This document shows, piece after piece, positions 49,345 to 60,762 of a stretch of DNA of 64,000 bases; position 1 is the first letter of the stretch; the number at the start of each line of letters is the position of its first letter. Under the pieces are notes generated by a model. That model did no database searches and was not told the DNA's origin. It saw nothing but the letters and a program-made list of their open reading frames with translations. Source of the DNA: Trichopria drosophilae (lineage: Eukaryota > Arthropoda > Insecta > Hymenoptera > Diapriidae); assembly GCA_030407085.1 (NCBI GenBank), contig CM059587.1, positions 78,729,001 through 78,793,000 on the forward strand. Direction: 5' to 3'. Both the position numbers and the translations under genes were made by a program.

Positions 49345-49960
49345 TCTATCTTTTATTATTCATTTTTATTTAACGGGTTATACCTATGCTTGTATACATG
49401 GTGTACTTCAGTAAATACAGTCTTGAAATGAAAAACAAATATAAATTCAAAAAGGAAGAATAAAACATAAAAAGTAATTACATTAATTAAATTAGTGAAA
49501 TTCCAACTTAATATTTCGAATAATGTCGCAATTGGAAACATCATAATCAAAGAATTTAATATTAGTATTATAATCACGTAATGAGTTGACTAGAGCACAC
49601 ATTCTGTATATCAGCGCACTTTTTACATAATTTTTTGCACTGAACGGCACATAAAAAGGATAGTTAACTATCCGATCAGAAAAAGGTAATAAGTCATATA
49701 GAGAACTTGTTTTGTTACATACCAAATACGATACTGATATATAACGGTTATTAAGTCAGACATTTTTACATTCCAGCAACATAACTGTTATATATTTGCA
49801 ACATCCGTGCTGTATGGGTACAGTGAAAAATATTTCGGATAATCTTGAACATACAAATTAAATCATCCTCGCATCTTAGTGATTGGAGGGATGGAAGTAG
49901 TGTAGCAATTTGTGAATATTTATGATCATAGAAACTCATTGGCTGTCCTAATTTCAATAC
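49345..49960 (-). pseudogene. LINE RT C-terminal fragment, opposite strand
   Basis: Minus-strand frames YDHKYSQIATLLPSLQSLRC, SSLYDLLPFSDRIVNYPFY and YVKSALIYRMCALVNSL resemble the RT C-terminal region, broken by stops and ending in AATAAAAATGAATAATAAAA at about 49350. Its tail meets the tail of the plus-strand LINE. Confidence 0.55.
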
Positions 49961-49988
49961 GATGTAGCGTAGGGATTTATGCTGAATA

Positions 49989-50202
49989 CAGTAGGACCTC
50001 TCTTATTTTAATTAGTAAAGTTTTTCAAGATGGCGCCAACCTCTCTTATTCTAATTTTCCCCTTACCCCCACTTACTTTGCTTGCGAGCTTGTGATTCGT
50101 GGACAATATTTTTCTTTGACTTTTCGTGTGATGGGAGAAGACTTGTGGGGGAATGATTAGAATAAGAGAGGCTGGACAATTAGAATAAGAAAGGTCCTAC
50201 TG
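49989..50202. mobile_element. CAGTAG-type MITE, family 7
   Basis: CAGTAGGACCTCTCTTATTTTA and inverted right end (aataagaaaggtcctactg), TA on both sides. Iterated ctcttattctaatt / agaataagagagg motifs next to the ends. The frame at 49912-50160 overlaps and is not a gene. Confidence 0.8.
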
Positions 50203-51420
50203 TAGTTTCAATTCTCGAGATACTATTCTGGTAAAATGGTGACCAAATGACGGATGCATGTCAGAATTGGCCTTATTAGTCATGTAACGCACACGAAAGG
50301 CTTTTATATTTTACTTTTTACTTTTATCAAAGAATAATTTCAATTATATACTTAAAAAGTTTATTTTTTAACAACTCCAAAATATAGCATCTTGCGTACC
50401 ATTAAAGTTGCTTTATAAATATATGAATGAACTTATCACGAAAGGATAATATGAATGGTTTTAAATGAAAAAAGGATGACTGTTCTTAAGCTATTTTAGT
50501 ATAATTACGATTGACATTTAATGCATAAAATTTTTAATCTACTAATACTTGTAAATAACATAAATTCCTATAATTTGTAACTTTAATATTTTAATGACAA
50601 TAAACAAAAAATCGTTTTCTTCAAAAGATAATAATAATAAATGTTGGAAAAAATGTTTAAAAAAATTCCTTCCAGGAATTTTTTCTTGGTTAAGTCGGTC
50701 CCAGGATTCAAAATAAATAACTAAAATTTTCTTCTTGAAATACGTTTTGGCATCAAGATATGTGCCATCTTCCAAAAGATAATAATAATAATCGACTTTA
50801 TTGCTTATATCAGGAATACACTATATACATCGGAGAATTTACTTACTAACTAAATATGTATAAGCAAAAGGCGAAAGCACCACTAAGCTGTTTTACAGTC
50901 TGACCGTGAGATAAATTACTTCATTTAATGTTATATTCTCAAATTAGAAATGAGACAAAGTAGTTACGAGAAACTCATTTTCGTACTAAGACGTATCACG
51001 AAATAAAACTCTGGACCGTTTTACGAATAATCGTTCCATCTCTAGAAGTCATTTAACGTTATCTTTACACTAATTAAATTACAATAATATCAGTAAATTT
51101 TATTATTGTTCATTCACAACTTGAGTTTACTAACAAATAACATTCGTTAAACATTTGCAAGGACAAGAGCAGAAGACAATGTGTTTCGAAGAATCTTGAA
51201 ATTTGTCATCTTTACAAAGTTGGTAATTTTTCAAAAAATTAAAGAATTTTTTTTTACTGACAAGGCGTTGGCGATGCATAACAAAGGGCTCTGAATGGAT
51301 CACAATGTTTTTTCTCTCTCGCGCAAACGATCGATGACCGCTATCGGAACAGCTTCCGAAAGTTCAAGCTCCGAAATTTGATTTTATCGCAAAAATTACC
51401 TACCTTTAGATGCTGAAAAA
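50203..51420. other. AT-rich with a LINE-type 3' tail, no gene
   Basis: At 50775-50960 a minus-strand (TTA/TAA)n tail and ttattgcttatatcagg look like another LINE 3' end. Otherwise nothing recognised. Confidence 0.35.
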
Positions 51421-51597
51421 TTGCATACTATAGAAACCAATTTTTCGAAAAATTTGGAAGGAAACTCAATGAATTCGAAGCGTACTGTACACTTTTTTCC
51501 GCCCGACACACCCACAAGTATACACAAACCGAATAGTGAAATTCGGGCTTTCCGAATTGTACCTTTAAAAAAATCAAAATTTGCAGCGGTTTCTTAC

Positions 51598-51760
51598 CGT
51601 TTCTCAGGTGGAAACGTCTCTTTTCGAATGCGCGGAAATCCGCTGCGATGATTCACTCGGGTGATACACTGTGAGGGATGACGAAAGTGGTTTTTTTCGC
51701 CGAAACGTCAAGCGACGTCGGGGGACTTTCGGGTCGCTCTCGCACCAAGAGTTTCGAATA
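51598..51760 (-). promoter_or_regulatory. Candidate noncoding first exon and promoter of armadillo
   Basis: This is one of the few CpG-rich, unique-looking stretches in the 14 kb upstream of arm. On the minus strand it ends with a near-consensus donor, ACG followed by gtaaga, at 51598/51597. Just outside it are AAGATGGCC (51762-51770) and the NRF-1-like palindrome GCGCATGCGC, features common at TATA-less housekeeping promoters. No reading frame of note. The plus strand could equally read an acceptor (tttctcag before GTGG) at about 51608, so strand and gene assignment are inference. Confidence 0.35.
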
Positions 51761-51788
51761 CAAGATGGCCGACGACGACGCTCTTAAC

Positions 51789-51800
51789 TGCGCATGCGCG
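51789..51800. promoter_or_regulatory. NRF-1-like palindrome
   Basis: TGCGCATGCGCG matches the classical NRF-1 (insect Ewg) palindrome and sits about 30 bases from an AAGATGGCC motif. The surrounding 200 bases are unusually CpG-rich for this window, which supports a promoter. Confidence 0.4.
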
Positions 51801-52134
51801 CCATCGATCTCTCTCTCTTCTCCCTCGCCGTACTGAGTCATCTCTCTTTTCTTTTTTTTGTATCTTTTTGCTCGATTGAGGTTATGTTCTTTTATTTTCC
51901 TTTGCAATTTTCAGCTCCAATCTTCGATTTCGTGTATATACATATGCAGCACGGCTCTTTTTATATTTACGGTGCGCCGAAAAAAGTACGGATCGATTGT
52001 TGATTGAGTGCTTTTATTTTGAAGAGTCCATTATTTTTACGTTCAATGTTGTTTCGGTGGGTACTTTAAAAATTTATTATTTTGTAAATGTCAATTTGAA
52101 TTGAAAACTCTTTTGGAAAATGTGTATTTATTGG

Positions 52135-52260
52135 TTCGTGCTGAAATGATCATGTGATGAAATGTTTGTGTTGAAATGATTGTACGTTGAAAAGACGTAT
52201 GTTGAACTGTCGTATGTTGAATTTCTGTGATGAAATGTCGTATGTTTAAAAGTGGTGTGT
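52135..52260. repeat. Short tandem repeat of about 18 bp
   Basis: Six to seven imperfect copies of gttgaaatgatcgtat/gtgaaatgtcgtatgtt directly before the TIR element at 52273. Confidence 0.6.
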
Positions 52261-52272
52261 TGTACAATTGTA

Positions 52273-52758
52273 CACTGTAAAAAATCGTAATGAAATTGCC
52301 TACATATAATGGTAATTTTACAATATTACAAAAAATGGTAAATTTATCTTTCCTTTTTTATATTACCTTTTTTCGTTGTTAATTTCATTGCTAATTGAGA
52401 TTATAAATATTTCGACAAGGCCTAAACGTTTGTGAATCTGAGCAATTACGATGGAAGGTGTTTGAAATGTTTATAAAATTTCCAAACTATGGCATTTTAA
52501 CATCTAATGCAATTGGTAGGTCTAAGCCGTTAATTATTTTATTTTAACATTTAAATGCACCTACGTTAAATCTATATTATTGGTAATTTTACAAGCTTGT
52601 TGTAATTTCTCCATGCTTAATGTAGTAAATTTACTAACGTACAATGGCAATTTTACAAGCTGGTTGGAAATTTACTACATTAAACGTAGGAAAATTACAA
52701 TGAGCTTTGTAAAATTACTGTTATATGTGAGCAATTTCATTACAAATTTTTTACAGTG
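52273..52758. mobile_element. CACTGTAAAA-type MITE
   Basis: TA-CACTGTAAAAAATCGTAATGA at the left and tcattac...TTTTACAGTG-TA at the right; TIRs of about 50 bp. The interior is repeats of tggtaattttac. The frame at 52580-52816 is not a gene. Confidence 0.8.
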
Positions 52759-53139
52759 TAGTACCATATTTATTTACATATATAAAAAATGTAATTTTTT
52801 TAATACGTATTGTTAATTTAGCAAAACATTTACTTTTTGTTTGATATTTTGGTTTGTTATGATAAGTGTAAGGTATATGAAACAAGTAAGTACAAATGCA
52901 TTGTTTACAAAGTTTTAGTAAAGTTATGAGATTTTTCTGAGCTTCAGGTCATAATATATCAAGTTCAAAAAAATCTCATAATTTAACACATCTGACCTCT
53001 TGTAGAACACATTATGCGATCATTCTAAACTATTTCTAATTCTGCTATCTGAGTAGAAAAAAATATTGGCATTACTCATATCATATCTAAAAAATAACTA
53101 AATTCAGTCTCATAGTACAATAAAATATTTGTCTCTTAA

Positions 53140-53847
53140 CCATTTCACTGGTAGCCATTTTCAAATAAAAAGTGCCAAGGCTGGTACGAGCCAGTTTTTA
53201 AGATATCGAGAAACTGTGAAACATGGGTTCCATTTTTTCATAAAAGATATCATTTAACGTAAAAAAACTTACCTCCCCCTCCCCTTCACCCCCACAGGGT
53301 GCATAATTTTTTTTTAAGTATACATTTTTCTTTATCAAATTTCGATGAGAATATAAAATATGAGGATTTTGCACTCAATTTTTTTTTAATATTTGTTGTT
53401 TTTTGTATTTTTGATCCGCTATTTTGAATCTGTAAACCAATGTACACTTCAAATTCATTTGATATCATGTTCAGATAAAGACATTTCTTGCGAAAAGAGA
53501 TGTTTCAATATTGTTTTATTTCGTCCGCCAGATTGGATCCACCATTTTGAATTTTTAAATTCTGAGATCAGATTCGTAATCAGCGATCCCAAAAAACCCT
53601 AACTAACGAGTTTCAAGCAAATCCCATGAATATTTAAAAATTCGTCTGCCATCTTGGATCCGCCATTTTGAATTTTGAAATGGTGACCTCAGATTCATAT
53701 TTGGCGACCTAAGAAACTATAGCATACCAAATTTTGTGCAAATTAATTGAAAATTGTGGAAGTTATTCAAAAATGTACATATATGATACATTACCAGTCG
53801 TGGCACTTTTTTTTTTGTACACATATGATACATTACCAGTGAAGTGG
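53140..53847. mobile_element. TTAA-target (piggyBac-like) MITE with GGCGGATCC module
   Basis: TTAA-CCATTTCACTGGTA and taccagtgaagtgg-TTAA. The interior (53520-53715) holds minus-oriented copies of the roughly 110-bp module also found at 8.0-8.8, 55.7 and 59.9-60.2 kb. Confidence 0.8.
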
Positions 53848-53983
53848 TTAATGTTTTACATAATTTTCTTAAAATACATCAGTTTGAAAAACATCAGCTG
53901 TAACTCACCTCTTGGGATATGTATTTGTAGCTATAAGTATGTATTATTGAACAGATCATTAGTTTTATATTTGCCAATAAAGA

Positions 53984-54008
53984 TGTTAATAATAATAATA
54001 ATAATAAT
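53984..54008. repeat. (TAA)n microsatellite
   Basis: About eight TAA units after ccaataaagatgtt, probably the tail of a LINE or SINE copy on the plus strand. Confidence 0.6.
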
Positions 54009-54535
54009 GAGTCTGCAACAAAATTGCAACCTCATTCAGTAATTGTTACACATGTAAGGAATGGAATTATTGTCCTTTATTACATAAAATCGGAATTGAG
54101 GTATTTTTATATACATTTTATATTATTACGTGGCAATTTGAGATTACAAAATCAATGATTTTCATACAGTAAATAATCAGTTTTTTTACATTGTCCTGTA
54201 TATCGATTATGTTAAAATGCATTATTTGAGAACACCATTTTGTCACATGATTCAAAGTGAATCTCAAATATTACTGTAAATATTAATAATACTAATAGTT
54301 AAAATTAATAATATTTATGGTTCGCTTTCATTTTAACTAATTTTTAATTAACGCTAATTAATATTAATTCACTATTAATTACAGTGAATATTAATAATGG
54401 ATCCATCAAACTATAGTACGTCAAAAATTAATTTTTATGAAGCAACATCATAAACAGCCTAACGTAATCAGAAAACCATGGTACGATCCCGGCCTCTGCC
54501 ATCTGTCATCGGGACACCTTTGTATTTGTTTATAA

Positions 54536-54903
54536 GGCTTCGTGGCTCAGGCGGTTAACGCACTGGACTACGAAGTCGTAGGTCGTGAGTTCGATCCCCG
54601 TCTGGTGAACAATTTTTCGATTTCGTTTTCAAGCAGCAGCTCGCTGTTAGTAAGCCGAGCCACGTTGTTTGTGTTTACGTTTCGAAAGTATTGTTTATCT
54701 GGCGGAAATCGACTCAAGACCGCTGCTGTACTTGGTGTAGGTTTCTGCAGTCCTACATTTCATACACAAATGTGAAGTATGGCGCCATCTTTCTAAGTCG
54801 ATCTGCAGCTCTCGCTAAATCTTACGATTTAATACGGCAACAATTTGGTAAAAAAAGGGCGATTCCGCCCGTTAATTAATTAAAAAAAAAAAAAAAAAAA
54901 AAT
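54536..54903 (+). mobile_element. tRNA-headed SINE
   Basis: The tRNA-like head has an A box (tggctcaggcggttaacgc), an Arg-ACG-like loop CTACGAA and a B box (GAGTTCGATCC). A body of about 290 bases and an A20 tail at 54880-54902 follow. The anticodon stem pairs poorly, so it is not a working tRNA. The frames crossing it are not genes. Confidence 0.75.
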
Positions 54904-55204
54904 AAGTGTCTAATAACGCCAAAGCTCAGGTGGTTTGGATTCCACCTTCATAAACTGTAGGTTCCGTAGCGATTTAATCCCATATGGGTTGAGAAAAGTC
55001 GACGTAAAATAATATTAAAAAATAAACAGCCTAATATTAAATTTCGTAAATGTTCACAAAATATATATTTCGTTGCAAATTTGGATTTTTTTTTCATAAT
55101 GTATGTGTATACAGTCGGAAACACCCTTTACGCAACAATTTTTATTATTATATTTTAGGGTGTTTGTAACAAATTTTTTTACTGGCGAATTTTAACTTTG
55201 AAGT

Positions 55205-55515
55205 CTGAAAAAGTTGACCCACACCTATAAGACACCAAAAATAACCCATAAACCCCTAAACCCATTAACCTCAAACCCCGAAAATCCATAAACCCGTAAA
55301 ATCCTGAATCCTTTAAAACCCCTAAAACCTCAAAATACATAAACCCTAAAACTCATAAACCCTAAAACCCATAAACCCTACACCCATAAACCGCAAAAAC
55401 CCTTCAATCTTAAAAACCTGTTAATCTCAAAACCAATCACACTCAAAAACCTAAAACCCATAAACCCCAAAACCCATAAACCCCAAGCGCCATAAACGCC
55501 AAAAACCCTTCCAAT
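55205..55515. repeat. Degenerate ATAAACCCTAAAACCC repeat
   Basis: About 20 imperfect copies of a roughly 16-base unit made of two AAACCC-type halves (cataaaccctaaaaccc, ccataaaccccaaaac). Strongly C-on-one-strand biased. Confidence 0.75.
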
Positions 55516-55734
55516 TGTAAAATTCCACTGAAAAACAAAATTTTTTTAATCTGAAAAAATGTAGACGCACGTGTTGACCTAAATAGAACCTTTTTGGGTC
55601 ACTTTTTTATTTTTTTGTTCACTCAACCCTTACTTAATATAACAGGAAAGTGGGACATGAATGACACTTACTAGTATATTAACAATTAATACTATTTTTT
55701 AGACATTTATAAATATTACTTGAGCTAAGGATAT

Positions 55735-55870
55735 GAATGAGTAAATTTTTACATTTTGGGCGGGCATCCTGAATCCGCCATTTCGAATTTTCAAAATCTG
55801 AGTTCAAATTCGTGATCAGCGACCCCAAAAACCCTCGAGTATCCAGTTTCATGAAAATGGTTCTTTAGAA
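55735..55870 (-). repeat. Single GGCGGATCC module copy
   Basis: gcatcctgaatccgccatt...tctgagttc...gtgatcagcgaccccaaaa is one minus-oriented copy of the module seen in several transposons here. Confidence 0.55.
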
Positions 55871-56511
55871 AAATGTGAGCCGGAAAGGATTCATTCATTT
55901 ACCGTAGAAGATTGTCTTTTATTTGTTTTTAGTGTTATGCAGATGGATTTAATTTACGGCCTGTAATTGACCTGTACATTTCTAGTTATAGAAAATTTCC
56001 AGCTAAACCCTAAAATATTTATCAATAGATGCTATTAATGTATTGTCGATTCCATCTGTAAAGAAGAGAAGCAGGACTGATGTTATATTTCTGCCTCAGA
56101 ATCAGAGGTTATAGCTCTGCCTCTGAATAGATGTTTATGACCTTGATGGCACTAAACATTTTTTTACATAATTCTTCTTTAAAGCAAGAAATACTTTCCA
56201 ATTGTATAATATTAGAGTATACGTTTTTTAAATAATTGTACAAGTTGAAATACAGTTAAACTCTAGTTTCGTGTATAACTTATATTTTTCAATTTTAATA
56301 ACAATTTTGGAGAACATTTTTAAAATGTTGGTTTTTTAATAGTAACAAAGAAAAGGAACACGAAAAAACTTTAGAATTCTTTGCACGAAGGGTTAGTTCA
56401 CATGTCCTTACCAAAAATAAAACTCTGGCGTTAACGCATTCGATACTCAATTCGCCCCATTCTTGTATTTAATGCTCACGCACAAGAAAAAGGACCTGTT
56501 TTGGTTATTAA

Positions 56512-57325
56512 CCTTTAGACTGCCGGGATTTAGGCGGGATTAAGCGCATATCGCCCTCAGAAAACTGGTATTTAAGGTACCTCATATCAATAATTGATCA
56601 TACACAAAGTGTAGATCATGAGGTGCGTCAATATATTGATTCTCCCGCAGGGAACGTAACTGCTAATATTAAAAATTTCAAATTTAAAAAAAATGTATTT
56701 TTAATAGTAGAAAACGCTTCTTGCATTATGAGAATATTATATAAGTTAAATTTGTAGATTTAATTAAATATTTAAAGCATTTTGAAGAGTTGATAGTCAA
56801 ATTTTAAGGGTTGTTTTAAAGATATTTCACCCCTTTAGACATAGGATTCAAATTTTATTTATTTTATAGTGCAGATACACTTTTCCGGAGTATTTTTTGA
56901 CGTTGAATCTAACTCTAATGACGAAAATACAATAAATTCAAAAACAACCCCTAAAATAATTAAAAATAAAAAACGACCCCATCAAATATGGTATTCAAGT
57001 TTTATTTATTTTGTAGTGTAAGTACACATTTTCGGGGTACTTTTCGACGCTGAATTTAAATTTTATGACAAAATTACTTTTCTAAAAATGTATTCTCTTG
57101 TAATTATAGTCTGAAGGAAACAAAATAATTACCACTTGCACAATGTAGAAAATACAGATTTAATGGATTTGGGGTAGGTAAAAAGGAGTGTGGAGGGGTA
57201 AATTTATCTTAAATGACTTTAATAAGTGAAAATAATAATAAATTAATATATATTTTAGTTTAAAAATAAACATTAAACAAATTTTTATGATGCGTCAAAA
57301 TATTGATTTTCCGGCAGTCTAAAGG
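56512..57325. mobile_element. TTAA-target (piggyBac-like) MITE
   Basis: TTAA-CCTTTAGACTGCCGG and ccggcagtctaaagg-TTAA. Internal direct repeats of aaattttatttattttgtagtg...ttcggggtac. Non-coding. Confidence 0.8.
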
Positions 57326-57329
57326 TTAA

Positions 57330-59190
57330 ACAGTTCTTCTACCAATGATCTAGATTGTTAATATACAACAAACAATTTAAGTGACTATTACAACCGAAAA
57401 AATATTTTGATAAAAGTACTGTTAGGAATACTATCTGGTTTTGTAAAGAAATACGTTTTCTAGAGAGCTGGCAGTGTTATTATAAGAATTGTATATTGTT
57501 ATAAACATTGTCTATACAATTTTATTTCTTCCGCAAAGCAACCCATTTGAATTCCGGATCAAAACTAATACCACAAAATTGGTTATTTATTATTTAATTA
57601 TCATACATAAAACGAATCACTATTATTTGGAAAACGTTACAGAGATCGCGGGCGCCATTCACCGACATTTCTTTTTCTCAAAGTATTTGTTTCGTTTGGC
57701 TGAGCATTTATCAACGTATTTTCAATATTCATATAATAGTTGCAACAATCACCGCTAGGTGGCAAGCACCCCGAAAGCCATATCCATATCTAAAATAGCT
57801 CATTGATTGTAGTAAACGGAACAACATCATGGGTTTCTTCACAACCAACAAAGTTAATTGAACCGTTTTTTGTAACACCGTATATGCGTTAAAATGGTTC
57901 CATTATCTACATTTTTTCTCTCAATATGCAGACGAACATAAATACATTTTATTATTAACGATTACGTCGATTTTTAAACAATTCTAAAATATATTACGCA
58001 CAATTGAGTAAAACTGCTCAGATTGCGTTTTGATTTTTAATTTTTGTAATCTTAGTTTGAACTTTTGGCATCAGCATAGCCTGCGATTCATAAAAGAATC
58101 ATTAAAATCGACAAGAGAAAATATACGTAGGGAGTCATGGACAAAAGCTACTTATGAATCTTTACAATTCGAAAGCGTATTTGAAATATAACATTGATGT
58201 CGAACGGACGAGGAGGATCAAAAATGAATAGGAAATTATTATGTAAAGACAAAAGGTTATCCGAATAGAATATTCTGCAATTATTTCCAAAAGTTCACTT
58301 TCATAAGACATGAGAATTCATTAAAAGACTCGTTAGTCTTTGATATTCGACCGTCCCAATTTAGTATTAAAAAGATATTGATGTTGAATGATATGCTTTT
58401 TCAGAAAAGAATGTTCTGTCCCATAGCTTAATGATGATGAGAGTGGTGTTTAAAAAGGGGAAGTTAGACATTATTGTTCAAAAAAAGCTTCACTTGACTT
58501 ACTACCAATCTTATACTGTACATTAGTGGCATCACACACAGACATTTCCCGACATTGTTTTATACGGTACATAGATACTCGTATAGTACAGGCGAGTGTC
58601 TTTATCAAAAATTAATAATGAAAAAGAGATAACAATTGCATAACGACTGCTATTTTTAATGATATAGGAAACTACAGGCCACCTTAGAAATAAAGAACGT
58701 AAAATGTACCATAAAGTTATGCCGTCTACATGGATATACCAATTCAAGAGTGATTGAGAAATGACTTGTTTATATTTAAAAGAATCTGCTCCGAATTGCT
58801 TACAACTACTGTAATAAAATACAATAACTTTAGTACGAGTTTATTTCAAAAAGAAAGTACATGTAAATACAATGGGACCTCCGAAATTGATTCGTCCGTT
58901 TCGGCGACCCCCAAAATTGACTGTAAGTTCGGAAAACGAGCGAATCTTACCCTTGATTTGTCAAAATTTTGATTAGTTTCAATTACTCATTTTTCTATAA
59001 AGTTAATGAAAAGTGCAGTAATTATTTATTTTTTAATTCTTGTCCTTTTCCAAAGGAAATAACCAACTTTTTCTTATTTGTTTAAACAATGGCGACGTAT
59101 AATGACAAATCTATCCATTTTTACGAATTTTGACCTCCGGATTTGGATTCTACGGATCATAATAGTAGATGATGAAAATACATTTAATAA
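57330..59190. other. Unique-looking AT-rich DNA, no gene seen
   Basis: No supported frame. Contains a CTCF-like motif at 57752-57766. Confidence 0.35.
57752..57766 (+). promoter_or_regulatory. CTCF-like motif
   Basis: CCGCTAGGTGGCAAG matches the conserved CTCF core (CCASYAGRKGGCRS) closely. It lies in otherwise featureless DNA between armadillo's upstream region and WRAP53. Single motif, no other evidence. Confidence 0.35.
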
Positions 59191-59205
59191 TAATATTTTT
59201 TTATC

Positions 59206-59800
59206 GATGTGAAGCTGGCCATTAGTGGCTTTTTTGAGATAGCGGCTTCAAAACGTCCGAGCCCAAAATTTTATTGCGATATTCGTTATCAGCAGCCCAA
59301 AATACATCGAAAACATCTGGCACATTTTATTTTTGGGGCGAGGCCGTTCTTCTACATATTTGCCCAAAAATGTTGAAATTTCAAAAAATCGAGTTTTTCT
59401 CTGTAGCTCCTTTTGCTCCCCGAAGAGTTCTACAACTTTTCTTTATAAAACTTTTTGATCCGACGACAACCGGCCGAGTTACAGGCCGTCAGTTTTTTGC
59501 AAAAAATCCAAAAACTTTTAAATTTCAGAAAAACGATTTTTTCTCTAGAGTTACCTCCGCCCCCCCCCCCCCAAAGAGTTCTACAACTCTTCCGATCCGA
59601 TGCCAAATGGGAGAGTTACAAGTCATTAAATTTTATAATTTGTGAAGTTGGCCCCCCCGATGTTTTGAAATGCAATTTTTTTTGTAAAATCAACAGAACT
59701 ATTTTCAAAATGTATAAAGAACTTCAGAACTATATGGGGGGCATATAGAATTTTATTATTTTTTTTTGTTCATTGAAGTGGGGGGCCAGCTTCACACCGA
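59206..59800. mobile_element. TIR element with GTGAAGCTGGCC ends
   Basis: ATCGATGTGAAGCTGGCC at the left and ggccagcttcacaccgat at the right. The interior has two diverged tandem halves (aagagttctacaac, gagttacag/a). A C13 run at 59562. The overlapping frames at 59274-59748 follow the repeat and are not genes. Confidence 0.65.
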
Positions 59801-59879
59801 TTATTTTTTTTAATTAAGAATTTATAAATTTGACTAAAAGTAAACATTTTTTTTATTACTTCTCTTTTACTATTTTTTT

Positions 59880-60300
59880 TAAATCACATTAAAATCACTC
59901 ACAGTTTTCGGCGTCGCTGTTACGAATTCGAAGTCAGAATATTGAAATTCAAAATGGCTGATCAAAATGTTTAAATCTACTTCGAATTAGACAAAACTCT
60001 GTATTTAGGGGTTTTCTAGGTCGGCGATTATGAATCCGATATAATAATTTGATATCGAATTTGCAAAATTCAAAATGGCGGAATCAGCATGGTGGACGAA
60101 CATTTTGGAAATGTTTCGATTTATTATAAAAATTAGTTTACCGGGGTTTTCAGTCGCTGATCTCGAATCTGATGTCAAATTTATGAAATTCAAAATGGCG
60201 AATCCAATATGGTGGACGAAAATTTCCAGATATCCTTATTTTTATAAAAATCTGCATTCACTGATGTTTTGTGTTGTCGATGATGATACTCATATTACAG
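59880..60300 (+). repeat. GGCGGATCC modules, three tandem copies
   Basis: Three direct copies of ggcgattatgaatccgat...aattcaaaatggcgg...atggtggacgaa. The frame at 60075-60308 is one repeat phase. Confidence 0.65.
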
Positions 60301-60762
60301 AATTCTAATGGCAGTTTATCATGATGCTCGTATATTTCTAAAGTTTATAAATAATCACAATTTACGTTCGTACGGTCAGAACCGATCAGAACTTACAGCT
60401 GAAAAGTTCGAGAAAAATTTGTCTTTTTGGGACTTAATGGGTTAATTGTCTATTTTTATATAATAGATTGGAAACATGTTGATTTTACTATCAGGTACTT
60501 GTCAATCTGCACTATTACGTCAGAAACACAATAGTAATAAACTGGACCCTTTTCTTGTACATTTACTAAGTTTCAGTATCTTTAAATAATTGTTACTTTA
60601 TTCACAAGCAGGATTTGATGTTAACTACTGTCAACTATTTTAAAAATTAAAAATACCTTTGTAATACAAACAATAATTAAAGTATTCAATTTCGAAAATA
60701 TTTGAACATATATGCAATAAAAAATGTTTTTGTAGGTTTAGGTTCCTTCCAATGAGGTAGCA

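Noticed and set aside
54536..54610. Functional tRNA gene
   Set aside because: A and B boxes are good, but the anticodon stem pairs poorly and a SINE body with poly(A) follows.
55205..55515. Plant-type telomere array or plant DNA
   Set aside because: Period is about 16 with unequal halves, and the surrounding genes are insect.
59274..59748. Two overlapping plus-strand open frames of about 100-120 residues
   Set aside because: They follow two tandem halves of a TIR element and a C13 run; no conserved motif.
60421..60452. TTAA element end at gggacttaatgggttaa
   Set aside because: It resembles a piggyBac-like right end, but I could not find its left partner.
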